From Castor canadensis (taxonomy: Eukaryota > Chordata > Mammalia > Rodentia > Castoridae), in NCBI RefSeq assembly GCF_047511655.1, contig NC_133400.1, forward strand, positions 3,261,001 to 3,325,000: 64,000 nt of DNA, in the 5' to 3' direction. The notes below the pieces were generated by a model. That model was given only the letters and a program-made list of their open reading frames with translations. It was not told the origin of the DNA and made no database searches. A program made the translations under genes and the position numbers. Positions within the stretch are counted from its first letter, which is position 1. Each line of letters opens with the position of its first letter. Of the stretch, positions 1-9,939 are shown piece after piece.

Positions 1-539
1 GAATCACGGTAACAGTGGGACTCCTCCAGCTAACCGGTGCTATTGACTCACCTGTCCTCTGAATAGTGAGTGGGCTGGAGGGCATCACGGGCAGGTGCGC
101 AGGACTAAACACTGGGGGTGTAGCTCGGTGGGAGAGCGCATGCCTAGCACGTGAAAAGCCATGGATCCCAATTGTCAGCACTTTAAAAAAAAAAATTGCA
201 AACTTGCTTTTTCCCGAATCTCACCTGGTGCCCGCCAAAGTGCTAACTCTGAGCCTCTGCCCAGAAGGGTTTGAATTGGACAGATGTGGAGTAGATTGGA
301 GGAATTTGCTTTTTTGTAGAGAGAGGGTGGGAGGCGTGTCAAATGAAAACTGAATTAGGGGGTCTCTCTGGACAGGTCACACCGTGTTCGGGACCCTTGA
401 ACTGAGTTTGGCTGAATTAATGCGTTTACTCCGGGCCCACTGCGGAACGCCAGTGAAGATGCGGGCCCCAAAGCCCACCCCCAGCTCGACTCGGGGTGCT
501 GCCAGCTAGGTGTCCTGGGGACAGGTAAAGGGACATAAA
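1..539. other. Upstream flank of GINS2
   Basis: No gene was recognised. It holds one degraded ID-type SINE (111-196); GC content rises toward the CpG island from about 420. The open frames on either strand show no family resemblance. Confidence 0.6.
111..196 (+). mobile_element. ID-type SINE, degraded
   Basis: The sequence gtgtagctcggtgggagagcgc followed by tgcctagcac is the tRNA-Ala-derived ID head with an A-box-like segment. A purine tail with an A-run ends it at about 196. Confidence 0.75.
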
Positions 540-851
540 AGGAGGCGCCAGTGGCGGGACGTCCGGACAGCGGCACGTGTACCGCCCTCAGGGGCGGGGC
601 CGATACTGGCGGGGGCGGGGCTGGGGCGCGGGAACGCGGCTCGCCAATCAGCTCGCCAATCAGCGGACTTGTAACAAAAGGGGTCTCCTCCTCCCTCCGC
701 CCTGCTGAGAGCGCCGCGTTCCGATAGGCCGCCGAAAGTTGTCTTCCGGCCGGGGGCGGGCTCTGCGTCGTGGCGGGAAAGCTGCGTCAGTGGGGCTTCT
801 TCAGAGTTACTGAGTGGAACCGAGAGTTCCCGGCCGGCCTCTGACGCCGCC
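540..851 (+). promoter_or_regulatory. GINS2: GINS2 promoter and 5' UTR in a CpG island
   Basis: This GC-rich block has GC boxes (GGGGCGGGGC at about 591-600 and again at about 612-621), two CCAAT boxes (644-648 and 656-660) inside a tandem 12-bp duplication gctcgccaatca, and an E2F-type site TGGCGGGAAA at 771-780. There is no TATA box. Paired CCAAT boxes upstream of an E2F site is the usual arrangement of G1/S-regulated replication genes, so S-phase regulation is inferred. The transcription start is probably near 780-800. CpG richness continues through exon 2 to about 2,100. Confidence 0.8.
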
Positions 852-941
852 ATGGACGCGGCCGAGGTGGAGTTTCTGGCCGAGAAGGAGCTGGTTACCA
901 TCATCCCTAACTTTAGTTTGGACAAGATCTACCTTATTGGG
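852..941 (+). CDS. GINS2: GINS2 coding exon 1 (residues 1-30)
   Basis: Ninety coding nucleotides from the ATG in GCCGCCATGG to Gly30, followed by the donor gtgagg at 942. The junction is phase 0. The open frame continues into the intron only because the minisatellite downstream lacks stop codons. Confidence 0.97.
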
Positions 942-3900
942 GTGAGGGCATCTGGCCCGCCTGGCTGGGGGCAGGGGGCGGGGGAGGTGTCGCCCAGAAG
1001 TCCCAGCGTGCCCCGCGGCGGGAGCGGGCTCGGGATCGCGGCCCGTGGGCGGGAGCGGGCTCGGGATCGCGGCCCGCGGCGGGAGCGGGCTCGGGATCGC
1101 GGCCCCGCGGCGGGAGCGGGCTCGGGGACGCGGCCCCGCGGCGGGAGCGGGCTCGGGGACGCGGCCCCGCGGCGGGAGCGGGCTCGGGATCGCGGCCCGT
1201 GGGCGGGAGCGGGCTCGGGATCTCGGCCCCGCGGCGGGAGCGGGCTCGGGATCGCGGCCCCGCGGCGGGAGCGGGCTCGGGGACGCGGCCCCGCGGCGGG
1301 AGCGGGCTCGGGATCGCGGCCCGTGGGCGGGAGCGGGCTCGGGATCGCGGCCCGTGGCGGGAGCGGGCTCGGGGACGCGGCCCGTGGGCGGGAGCGGGCT
1401 CGGGGACGCGGCCCCGCGGCGGGAGCGGGCTCGGGGACGCGGCCCCGCGGCGGGAGCGGGCTCGGGGACGCGGCCCCGCGGCGGGAGCGGGCTCGGGGAC
1501 GCGGCCCCGCGGCGGGAGCGGGCTCGGGGACGCGGCCCCGCGGCGGGAGCGGGCTCGGGATCGCGGCCCCGAGGCGGGAGCGGGCTCGGGATCGCGGCCC
1601 GTGGGCGGGAGCGGGCTCGGGATCGCGGCCCCGAGGCGGGAGCGGGCTCGGGATCGCGGCCCCGCGGCGGGAGCGGGCTCGGGATCGCGGCCCCGCGGCG
1701 GGAGCGGGCTCGGGATCGCGGCCCGTGGCGGGAGCGGGCTCGGGGACGCGGCCCGCGGCGGGAGCGGGCTCGGGATCGCGGCCCGCGGCGGGAGCGGACT
1801 CGGGGACGCGGCCCGCGGCGGGAGCGGGCTCGGGATCGCGGCCCGTGGCGGGAGCGGGTTCGGGATCGCGGCCCCGCGGCGGGATCGCTGCCGGCTTTCG
1901 GGCAGTGTCCGCAGCTGACCCGGTGGTTTCCCGTTGCAGGGCGAGCTGGGCCCCTTCAACCCGGGGCTGCCGGTGGACGTGCCCCTGTGGCTGGCCATTA
2001 ACCTGAAGCAGAGACAGAAGTGCCGCCTGCTGCCCCCAGAGTGGATGGACGTGGGTGAGGACGCGGGCCCCTGTCCCGCTGCGGGGGTCCCCAGGGCAGA
2101 GCCACTGCTGCTGCTGTCATCCCAGGGTCTGCTGTGCATAAGAATTTCCCTTTTCTTTTTTTGGCGGTACTGGAATTTGAACCCAGGGCCTTGCGCTTGC
2201 TAAGCAGGTGCTCTACTGCCTGAGCCCTGTCCCAAGCCCCTTTTCAAATAGGTCTCCTGCTTTTGCCTAGGTCTAGACCACCGTCCTCCCGCCTCTCTGT
2301 CATGCCCGGATGGGGAATTTTTGCTCGTATTTCGATTTTAGATATTTCATCTCGCTTTAAAATCAAGTATATGATGTGAGTGAAATCCATTGTGTGCAGT
2401 TAATATACGCTAATATTATAAATGATTAAGAATTAAAATAAAATCAAGTAGATGAGTTCAGAGAAGCATTTGCTTTAGATTTTTTAAAAACATGCATCGT
2501 ATGTATTTTAAGGGCTGGTTGTGCCATGATTCAGCCTAGAAGGCAATGGCGTTCTTGTAATCCCAGCCAAGCAGGAGGCAGAGGTAGGAGGATCAGGGTG
2601 GAGGCCCGGCTGGGGCAAAGTGTGAAACCCTGTATGCAAAACTAAAAAGCAAAAGGGTTGGGGGCTCAGGTCAAGCGGTACAGTGCACAAGGCCCTGAAT
2701 TCAAACCCTAGTACTACCCCCTCCCCCAAAGAGTAATGGAATTCTGATCCATGACGCAATGAGGATTAACCCTGAAAACATGTGGAATGAATGAAGCCAG
2801 GCACAAAGGAGCACATGTTGTATGGCTGTTCATATGAACTGTCTAGAATAGACAGTTCCCTGAGAGAAAGTAGTAACTGCATAGGTATGGGGGATTTGGA
2901 GGTCATGGAAGGACAATGGGATGATGAAAATGTCTTAGGTTTGGTGGTCTCACAATTCTGTAAATATGCTAAAAATCATTTATACACTTTGACAGGATTT
3001 TGTGGTATGTTAATTATGCCTCAGTAAAGTTGTTAGAAAAACCAAGAGGAAAATGATGTGTCAAGGGTGCAGACAGACTTCATCCTGAGTCTTTGGTTCA
3101 TTATAGAAGACACATCTTAATTTTATTGTTTTTTGTTGGGGGGGGTGGAGTATGGGCATGCATGTAGAATTTGAAAAGCTCCCTGTGACTTTGACTGTAA
3201 TCTCTCCATTGAGAATCACCTGGGAGTACCTGTCTCCTAGAAACAAGGACTCTTGTGGAGTCCCTCACAAATCAGTTTAAGAAAGACTGGTTGGCTGTGT
3301 CCCCCTTGATCTTTGTGTAATGGGGTGAGTGACACTGGCAGTCCTGAAACATGGTGGGAAACCCTAGTTCTTCTGCTTTGAGGGTTTTGTCTTAGCTGGG
3401 AGCCCCACCAGGACTACCTTTCTTAGTGATCCATCTCCAGGCTTACTGTTTAGAATGGGCTGCAGGCAGTTTTGCCCCATCCAGCTCTCAGGTGATGCTT
3501 GCCATGAGTCAGGCAGAAGGTGCTGAGATTGGCCTGCACTTTTCTACTAACTGAGACACCCTGTGGTGAGAAGCAGTGAGAACCTAGCCAGTCACCAACT
3601 CTGCTGAGAGCCTGTGGCCTCCTGACTTTGGCACTAGAGGACAGTTCTGCCTGTTCTGGGATGTTGTGTAAATGGAGTTACATAGTGTATTATTTTATCT
3701 CTGACTTCTCTTGTTCAAGAATGTTTTTCCTGTTGGTCCCTGTTGCTGTGTTCTTTCATTCCTGAGTGCTGTTCCTTTGCATGGAAATACCATGTATTTG
3801 GTTGGCCATTCTCTTGGTGGATATTTGGGTTGTTTCCCAGTTTTCACTATTTTGAATAAGACTGTTAGGAATAGTTTTGCTCAGGCATTTTGCAGATAGA

Positions 3901-6900
3901 TGTATGTTTTTATTTTTTGAGGAGGGACGTAAATAAATATCTAGCATGGTGTACTTGTTGGGTCACTGGACAGATGATGCCTAATTTTGTAAGAAACTGC
4001 CAATTGGTGCTTCAAAGCACTTGAGCTACTATAACCCTGCCAGAAATGGAGAACAAGAGGTTTGTATTGTACCGTCTTGACCAGATGTTTGCTGATGTCA
4101 GTCTTTGATTTGAGGAGAAGTTGAATAGAGTTGTTTCACAATCTGATTCAAATGGTAAAAAATTAAATAATCACAGGGCTAGGGGCACAACTCAGTGGTA
4201 GAGTGCTTGACTAGCATGCATCAGGCTCGGTTCCAGCCCTAGCACCGTGCAAAAGAAAGTGACTAGTAGAAAAGTGAGCACTCTGTGTGTGTGGAGGGGG
4301 TAGGGAGCCTGGTGGGGAGAGGCTTATCTGGAGATGTAAATGTGGAGTCATCCCCAACACATAGGTGGAGCAGAATGTGTGCCTGGGGTATGGAGAGAGG
4401 TCAGTTACTGAGATGTGTGTTCCAGTGTTAAGAGGTCAAGAGGGATTGGAGGGAGACATTAAGGGATGGCCAGCGAGGGCAGGAGAAAGCTCCAGAGAGT
4501 AGTGTTCAGAAACCGTGTGATAAATAGTCCAGGAGGAGAACTGAGCAGGCAGGCAGATGCTGAGAAGTAGCCTTGGGTTTGACTGAATGGAGGGTGGAAC
4601 CTTAGTGAGCTGTGTTGGGAGAGGGATGAGGGGTGAGTGAGGGGAAAGGATCAGTCAGCTGGCAGTTTTGTGGTCAAAGGCATGAGAAATGGGTTAGTGT
4701 AACGGAAGGATTTGGTGTCAGGGGAGGGTTTTCTCTTTAACATGAGAGCTGTCTGTGTTTGGAATGAGCTACCAGTGAGGGAGATGATCCTTCAAGACAT
4801 GCCAGTGCTGGAGTGGGTTCTTGTGCCTCTGTGTGAGAGAGGAAGGTGCCAGCACACCTGGAAGGCAGTTCCTCCTGAGAGTGGGAACGATTCAGAGGGC
4901 TAGGGGATTCAGAGGGCTCAGCAAAAGGGCTGGCAGTGGAGAAGAGAGGGCAATGGATCAAGAAGGTGTACCATGACTCCTCCAGAGGTCCTGGAGACCA
5001 GGGGCATCCCACAGTCTACAGTCGTGGCTGGGACTTCAGTAAAACGCAGGGTGAGGGGGGGAGGGAGTTGGGACATGTGTAAGGGCAGTGCTGCTGATGC
5101 TGGCTGGAACTGAACACAGCTGAGGATTCTAGATGTTGGACTTTAAGGATGTGGTGTCACCTTCATTCTGGGGTGCCTTTAAGCCCCCTAGAACATCATA
5201 TTGTCACTGGGATGTAGTTTGTAAGTTGCCTGCTCTCTTCTGGACCAGGCCTGGTATAATACTGTTCTCAAGTCATTGATTTACTTTAGTATCAAAAGTA
5301 AAATACTTTGTTTTTTCCCTAAAAAAAAGAACTCTGACTGGAACACATTCTTCCCAGGAAAATACTCTGTAGCTAAAACAATAATAAAAGCTTCCCTTCC
5401 TTGAAGTTTTCAAGAAGGTCTCAAATTATCTATTCAAAGATACAAATATTCCAAAAAGTTTTTTCTTTTACTCATTTACTAGTTGGTCAAATAGGTAATG
5501 TTAGCGCTTAGTAAATTTGAAAGATTTAAAAAAAAAGTCTCATGTAAAAATGTATTAACCTCTAAATTTCAGAAAAGTTGGAGAAGATGAGGGATCGTGA
5601 ACGAAAAGAGGAAACTTTCACCCCAGTGCCCAGCCCTTACTACATGGAGCTTACCAAACTCTTGTTGAATCAGTGAGTCGGCCTCAGTTCTGAGAGTCCA
5701 GGCCTGTGCTGTGATTCTCATCCTTAACCCTGATCCTCTCTCCCTTCTTCCCTGCCCATCACCGTGGTAAGTGGCGGCCAGGCCATCTCTACATGCACAG
5801 GCTGTAGAGATGGGTTCTCTCCCTCCCTCTCTTCTCTGTCCACCTATATCTTATCTTTCTCTCTCATTTTTTCTTTTTGCTACCCCCCCCCACCCACAGT
5901 AAATCCTTTTTCACTCCTGTCTCGACCGAGACGCCAATATGAGCCACTGCCATCGCCAATATGAGCCACTGCCATCTCCAATGTGAGCCTTTCCCTTAAC
6001 TGTGTGTGATTCATTTAGTGCAGCTTTGTCCCTCTGCTCTGTTTGAAGTGTGGATCTGAGTTTTTTAGTATTGCATAGAAGAGGCATTGGGCTCACATCT
6101 GCTTTTGTCCTGAGCTGTGGGGAAAGCTCCCTCATGGTACTTGGTAGATTTAGTATCTGGGCGTGCATAGATGAAAACACATCATAGTGATCCCTTAGCT
6201 TGTTTGCTTATATCCACGTTAGCTCCTCACTGCCTTCTTATTTGTTCTTCATGTGACAACCAGAGTGATCTTTTAAAGGCAAAGCTGCCATGAGCCTCCT
6301 GTGCTTAAAATCCTTGGAATCTTTCCAGGGTTTTAGTCTATAATCCTGACTGTGGCATTCAAACCAGTGCACAGACTAGTGTGTGTTTCTTCTTTCCTCA
6401 TTCCCAACTATCGGGTTCTTCCCTCTGCATCTGTAGGTTTCAGGCTCACATTGACTTCTCTTCTGCAGAACTTTTTTTTTTTTTTTTTTTTTTTGAGATG
6501 AAGTCTGTGCTGCCAGGCTGCCTCAAATCCTGGGCTTAAGTAATCCTTCTACCTCAGCCTCCTGAGAGCAGCTGGGACTGTCAGTGTGCACCACAGTGGC
6601 TTGGCCTCTTTTCCTTCTTCTAACATACTGGATTGCTCATAGCTTTGCACATCCTGCCCAATAAGTCTGTCCATTCCCTACCCTCAGCCACCTTGGTTTA
6701 GTATAACAAATGTCTCTCCCAGTATATGGCTGTACTCTTCCCTGGTGTTTGCCATAATCACAATTTTCTGATGATTTTTCTGGCTGTGCTATTACACATG
6801 TAACTCCACACCCCTGCACTAAATGAGCAGGGCTGTGTCTCTAGCACTACGCCTGGTATACCTGTTTGTTGACTGAGTGGAGTCGGAGGGACAGGCAAGT

Positions 6901-9385
6901 GTCTACAGTTTTGTCTGGGAGACACTTAGAATGAAACTTGCAAGATGTCAAGTTCTTGAAGTTCCCTGAGCATGTTTTGACTGGTGAGTTCAAGAGCAAA
7001 ACTGGAACCAAAACTGGGACTGGACTACTATGCCTGTTTATTGCAGCCAGAAGGGTTAGGGTAAAGAGCACTGCTGAATTTAAAGGAGCTCTTTGGAGCT
7101 TCCTTGGGCAGATGAGGAAGAGTGAAGCGAAGTGGGAGGGGCTTGGTGTGCTGAGGAAGCAGAGGTATCTGCATGTGTGTAGAACGCGAGGAGGTGTAGA
7201 GGAGTGGAGGAGAGGGTTCTGTGGTGGTGGCAGAGGGCCCCTGGGAGGGTGGTCTGCAGGGGTCTGAGGGACCCCTGCTGAGGCAGGGGCAGGGGCAGTG
7301 GCTGGAAGTATGGACTAAGTGTGGAATTACTGTTATCTGGTGAGGGGCTCATTCATTTTTAAGTATTTGATGTTCAGTATATCAGCAACCTTGTTCTGTA
7401 ATTCATTTGGCTAAGGGAGCTAATTTTATCTTTGTATTGCAGTTCAGTTGATGAGGACCAGAGGTCCTTTGTTCTGTAGTCCACTGTTCAGAGCACAAGA
7501 CCTAAATGTTTAAGTTCATAATATACAATTCACTACATAAATTCATACCACAGATCTGCTTCCTGTCAGTCCTGAGGACATTGTAGCACACGGAAAGAGT
7601 CTCTGCTTAACCTAGAGCCACTAGTTATGGACATCGTTTGCTTCTGCTCTGTCTTCTAATCTGCTTCTTTCTTCAAAGGTTGGTTTAAAAATCTGTTTCA
7701 CAGAGGAGAGCTGTAATTGGCCTGGCTGACTGTAAACTTTCACTGAGAATTTCACTGTGTAGATGTGGCACTGTTCGTGCTAATTTTGATTTCTTCAGCA
7801 ATTTTTGTAACTTTTTTTTTTTTTATTTTGTAGAGTGAGACAGTCACTACTCCTCAGGCCTTTTGCGAGAATAGAAATACAATGCAAAGGGCAGAGCACA
7901 GGGCTGGCACTTTTCTTCCTGGTGGGTTGTTAGCCTGGGTTGCTTGGTGGGGAGAAGAGATTAGCTCAGAGGCCATGAAATAGAAGGGATGGCCTCTGAG
8001 CCAGCCCTTGAAACCAGTTTCAGATGGAAGTTATGTAGCATAGAGTGCTGTTATCCTGGGACAGAAGGTATCTGACTTGGCCAGTTCTCCTGTACTTCGT
8101 TCTCTCAGGTAAATGTTGAGCTTGTGCAGCTGCTGGGCACGGACAATTAACATGAACAAATATAACTCCATGTGGATCGCTCTAGGTCAGTTTACTTGCT
8201 GAAATCTCAACAATGAAGACAAAACATTTTCTGAGTCTGGAATGCTTCAAATATCCTGCCTGAATCCAACAGTATTTTTTTTTTTTTTTCTCCTGTACTG
8301 GGGTTTGAACTTGGCTTTGTGCTAGGTAGGCAGGTGCTCTGCCACTTGAGCCATGCCTCCAGCTCTTTTTGCTCTGATTATTTTGGAGATAGGTCCTCAC
8401 TTTTTGCCCAGGCTGGCCTGGACCACGATTCTCCTGTTTTCTGCTTCTTACTGTGGTGAGATGACTGGCACATGCCACCATGCCCAGTTTTTTTCCAATG
8501 ACATGGGGTCTTGCAAACTTTGTTTTGGCTTAGGCTGGCCTGGAACCATAATCCTCCTGATCTAAACCTCCCACGTAGTTTGGGATGACAGGAGGGTACC
8601 ACCATACCCAGCTAATGGTTTAGATGGGGTCTTGTGAACTTTTTGCCCAGGTTGGCCTCCAACTCTGATCCTCCTGATCTCAGCCTCCCAAGTAGCTAGG
8701 ATTACAGGCACCATACCCAGCTCCAAGTAGCATTTTTTAAAAGCCACTCCTGTCCATGTCCAGTGTTGGCTTTAGTTCACTCAGCGTGTCTTTATGTCAT
8801 CCCCTCCTTTAGTGCGTCAGACAACATCCCAAAAGCAGATGCAATCCGGACCCTCATCAAGGATCTGTGGGACACGCGCATGGCCAAGCTTCGGGTTTCT
8901 GCTGACAGCTTCGTGCAGCAGCAGGAGGCCCATGCCAAGGTAGGTGGGGTTTGTCCTTCCTCTACCGCTGTCCACCTGGCACCCATAGGCTCTGCTGCTA
9001 GTTTTGATATTGCTGAAAAGTTTCAAATAGCATACTGCCCACTCAGACTGTTGCAAGCACAGATTATAAGCTGCGCTGTTCAAAACTCGCTGGGTCCAGG
9101 ATGTGACTCAGTGGTAGTACTGCCCAACACACAGAAGCACAAGGCCCTGGGTTCCATCCTTAGACCAAAAACAAGAGACCATCTTAAACTTTTTTCAGTA
9201 GTTTCACTTCTTCTCAATCAAGAACTTCTTGACCTACTTGGTCTGCTTTCTTGTTTCAGCTGGATAACTTGACCTTGATGGAGATCAATACCAGTGGGGC
9301 TTTCCTTACACAAGCACTCAATCACATGTACAAGCTCCGAACAAACCTCCAGCCTTCTGAGAGTGTCCAATCTCAGGACTTCTAG
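852..9385 (+). CDS. GINS2: GINS2 (PSF2), DNA replication complex GINS subunit; five coding exons
   Basis: The coding sequence is join(852-941, 1940-2054, 5573-5672, 8813-8939, 9260-9385): 558 nt, 185 residues plus stop, the length I know for the human protein. GINS2 is one of four subunits (SLD5, PSF1, PSF2, PSF3) of the GINS complex, which joins MCM2-7 and CDC45 as the CMG replicative helicase in the nucleus. The start at [17 protein letters not shown] lies in a perfect GCCGCCATGG context. The N-terminal part (about residues 1-65, with [17 protein letters not shown]-type signature) is the small beta domain; residues about 70-175 form the helical domain, with conserved blocks [19 protein letters not shown] and [10 protein letters not shown]. 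All four introns are GT-AG and exon phases join without a break. Identification rests on remembered near-identity along the full length. Confidence 0.97.
1013..1885. repeat. GC-rich minisatellite (VNTR), about 28 units of 30-32 bp, GINS2 intron 1
   Basis: The array has about 28 full units, each starting GGCGGGAGCGGGCTCGGG, then either ATCGCGG (type A) or GACGCGG (type B), then a 5-8 base joint (CCCGTGG, CCCGC, CCCCGC or CCCCGAG). By reading, the order is A3 B2 A3 B A2 B6 A6 B A B A2, followed by a truncated unit. Each unit has about six CpGs and four G-runs on the plus strand. No unit contains a stop codon, so all frames on both strands stay open and give spurious Gly/Arg/Ser- and Pro/Arg-rich ORFs. 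It fills most of the 998-bp intron. Confidence 0.97.
1940..2054 (+). CDS. GINS2: GINS2 coding exon 2 (residues 31-69)
   Basis: Acceptor ccgttgcag precedes 1940; translation starts [19 protein letters not shown] and ends PPEWMDV plus one nucleotide of the next codon, with donor gtgagg at 2055. It encodes the core of the N-terminal beta domain with its two conserved tryptophans. Confidence 0.97.
2150..2312 (-). mobile_element. SINE (ID-like head with B1-like remnant), minus strand
   Basis: A poly-T run is followed by ggcggtactggaatttgaac and a gcttgctaagcaggtgctct block, the reverse complement of an ID-type head with its B-box. It continues into a degraded 7SL-like part ending near gtcatgcccgga. 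Confidence 0.75.
2511..2735 (+). mobile_element. B1+ID dimeric SINE
   Basis: The left part, with tgtaatcccagccaagcagg and an aggcagaggtaggaggatca block, is 7SL/B1-like. The right part, with caagcggtacagtgcacaag and a gaattcaaaccctagtac block, is tRNA/ID-like. The same two-part order recurs at 16,783 and 24,752, so this is a true dimeric family and not a chance insertion. Confidence 0.8.
2748..3052 (+). mobile_element. Old L1 (L1M-type) 3' end
   Basis: Diagnostic segments of the ancient L1M 3' UTR are visible in order: a gggatgatgaaaatgt-like block, cacaattctgtaaatatgct, aaaaatcatttatacacttt and a terminal taattatgcctcagtaaagt with an A-rich end. It is assigned by remembered similarity only; the subfamily is not determined. 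Confidence 0.7.
3665..4105 (-). mobile_element. L1 fragment, antisense
   Basis: The plus strand reads ccatgtatttggttggccat, then tggatatttgggttgtttcc and gaataagactgttaggaata. This is the reverse complement of the conserved 3' part of L1 ORF2. It is heavily diverged and non-coding. Confidence 0.65.
4175..4258 (+). mobile_element. ID-type SINE
   Basis: Clear ID head: ggggcacaactcagtggtag, then agtgcttgactagcatgc and ggttccagccctagcac, with a short purine tail. Confidence 0.85.
5573..5672 (+). CDS. GINS2: GINS2 coding exon 3 (residues 69-102)
   Basis: Acceptor aaatttcag at the left border; codon 69 is completed across the junction as Glu. Translation [18 protein letters not shown] then [14 protein letters not shown]; donor gtgagt at 5673. 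It is the charged linker and first helix of the helical domain. Confidence 0.96.
5932..5996 (+). repeat. Three tandem copies of a 22-bp unit
   Basis: Two identical copies of cgccaatatgagccactgcc plus at lie at 5932-5953 and 5954-5975. A third, diverged copy (ctccaatgtgagcctttccc) starts at 5976. Confidence 0.9.
6270..6840 (+). mobile_element. L2 LINE fragment, split by a SINE
   Basis: The sequence contains ccttggaatctttccagggt, then ataatcctgactgtggcatt and later gctttgcacatcctgcccaa, in the order found in the L2 3' part. The B1-like insertion at 6,470-6,608 interrupts it. It is old and diverged. Confidence 0.55.
6470..6608 (-). mobile_element. B1-like (7SL-derived) SINE
   Basis: A poly-T of about 22 nt is followed by gagatgaagtctgtgctgcc and a ctcagcctcctgagagcagc block, the reverse complement of a 7SL-type monomer. 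Confidence 0.8.
8271..8725 (-). mobile_element. SINE composite: ID head plus three B1-like monomers
   Basis: Read on the plus strand: poly-T, ID-type segment (about 8,290-8,370), then three successive 7SL-like monomers. Their shared landmarks are the gcccaggctggcctgg-like and gatcctcctgatctcagcct-like blocks, each ending near a ccacca/cccagc core (about 8,375-8,488, 8,489-8,613, 8,614-8,722). The usual dimer in this genome has one B1 part, so this is either a nested insertion or a tandem expansion. Confidence 0.8.
8813..8939 (+). CDS. GINS2: GINS2 coding exon 4 (residues 102-144)
   Basis: The acceptor cccctcctttag is followed by a T that completes His102; translation [20 protein letters not shown] to QQEAHAK; donor gtaggt at 8940. 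It lies about 90 bp downstream of a large SINE composite in intron 3. Confidence 0.97.
9089..9175 (+). mobile_element. ID-type SINE in GINS2 intron 4
   Basis: Contains ggatgtgactcagtggtagt, acaaggccctgggttccatc and an A-rich tail. It occupies about a quarter of the 320-bp intron (8940-9259). Confidence 0.8.
9260..9385 (+). CDS. GINS2: GINS2 coding exon 5 (residues 145-185 and stop)
   Basis: Acceptor ttgtttcag; translation [20 protein letters not shown] to the C-terminus SVQSQDF and stop TAG at 9383-9385. The C-terminal QSQDF matches the known mammalian end of PSF2. Confidence 0.97.
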   Translation: MDNLTLMEINTSGAFLTQALNHMYKLRTNLQPSESVQSQDF

Positions 9386-9817
9386 AGGCCTGTGATGTGT
9401 AGCGGTGTCTGCCGACAGGAAGCTCATTGGGTGAGGTGTGAATACTTAGGACACAGTAGAGGTACTCATGGTTCCTGAGTTCTGGAAACTTTTTTTGCAG
9501 TGCTTGGGATCAAATGGGAACATTTTTGAATGTATGAGAAATGTGTAATGGCAGAAGGAATGGATTTCTAACATCGGTGGAGAACCAATAGTTATGTCTA
9601 TAATTAGTCCTCAAAATACACTTCACTGCATGTTCAGTTCCTCACCTAATTCTAGAAGCCAGCTTATCTTTCATGGGGAAAGGAAACAGCTTCAGTTTCT
9701 CCCTAGCAGAGCCTGAGGTGTCCTGCATGGTGATAGATCAATGACTAGTGTAGATATAGCAGGTATGCTGCATGGCCAGGGCCATTTTCCCTTCTTGATC
9801 CTGATTTCTTTGTGTTA

Positions 9818-9823
9818 AATAAA
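9818..9823 (+). terminator. GINS2: Poly(A) signal AATAAA, proximal
   Basis: Canonical hexamer about 430 bp after the GINS2 stop codon. A second canonical hexamer lies 93 bp further on. Confidence 0.65.
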
Positions 9824-9910
9824 GAGTCTTCTGCAGAGGTTCCTCACACAGGATGGCAGATGGAATGGCTAGTAATGTTGACCAGTGTTTATCATCTAAG
9901 CCCAATCTGT

Positions 9911-9916
9911 AATAAA
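9911..9916 (+). terminator. GINS2: Poly(A) signal AATAAA, distal
   Basis: Canonical hexamer followed within 40 bp by a GT-rich element, so it has the better context of the two candidates. Confidence 0.65.
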
Positions 9917-9939
9917 AACATGATCAGCCCAAATCTAAC

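Larger units (their letters stand above)
2055..5572 (+). other. GINS2: GINS2 intron 2
   Basis: A 3.5 kb GT-AG intron. From left to right it holds a minus-strand SINE, a B1+ID dimeric SINE, the 3' end of an old L1, an antisense L1 fragment and an ID SINE. About 4,260-5,060 is G-rich unique sequence, and 5,060-5,570 is AT-rich leading to the exon 3 acceptor. No additional exon was seen. Confidence 0.85.
5673..8812 (+). other. GINS2: GINS2 intron 3
   Basis: A 3.1 kb GT-AG intron. It contains a pyrimidine-rich stretch (about 5,815-5,905), a short tandem repeat (5,932-5,996), an L2 fragment split by a B1-like SINE (6,270-6,840), unique sequence from 6,840 to 8,270, and a long minus-strand SINE composite (8,271-8,725). 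No additional exon was seen. Confidence 0.85.
9386..9935 (+). other. GINS2: GINS2 3' UTR with two poly(A) signals
   Basis: Non-coding sequence follows the TAG stop. AATAAA occurs at 9818-9823 and at 9911-9916; the second is followed by a GT-rich stretch (tttgttgggtttctgt) typical of a downstream element. The mRNA therefore probably ends near 9,840 or near 9,935. No repeat was recognised in it. Confidence 0.75.

Noticed and set aside
1013-1885. CRISPR-like regular array
   Set aside because: The units are contiguous with no unique spacers, and the context is a mammalian intron.
852-2139. Long Gly/Ser/Arg- and Pro/Arg-rich open frames on both strands over the intron 1 array
   Set aside because: The 30-32 bp unit has no stop codon in any frame, so long ORFs arise automatically. 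The true frame is spliced out at 942-1939.
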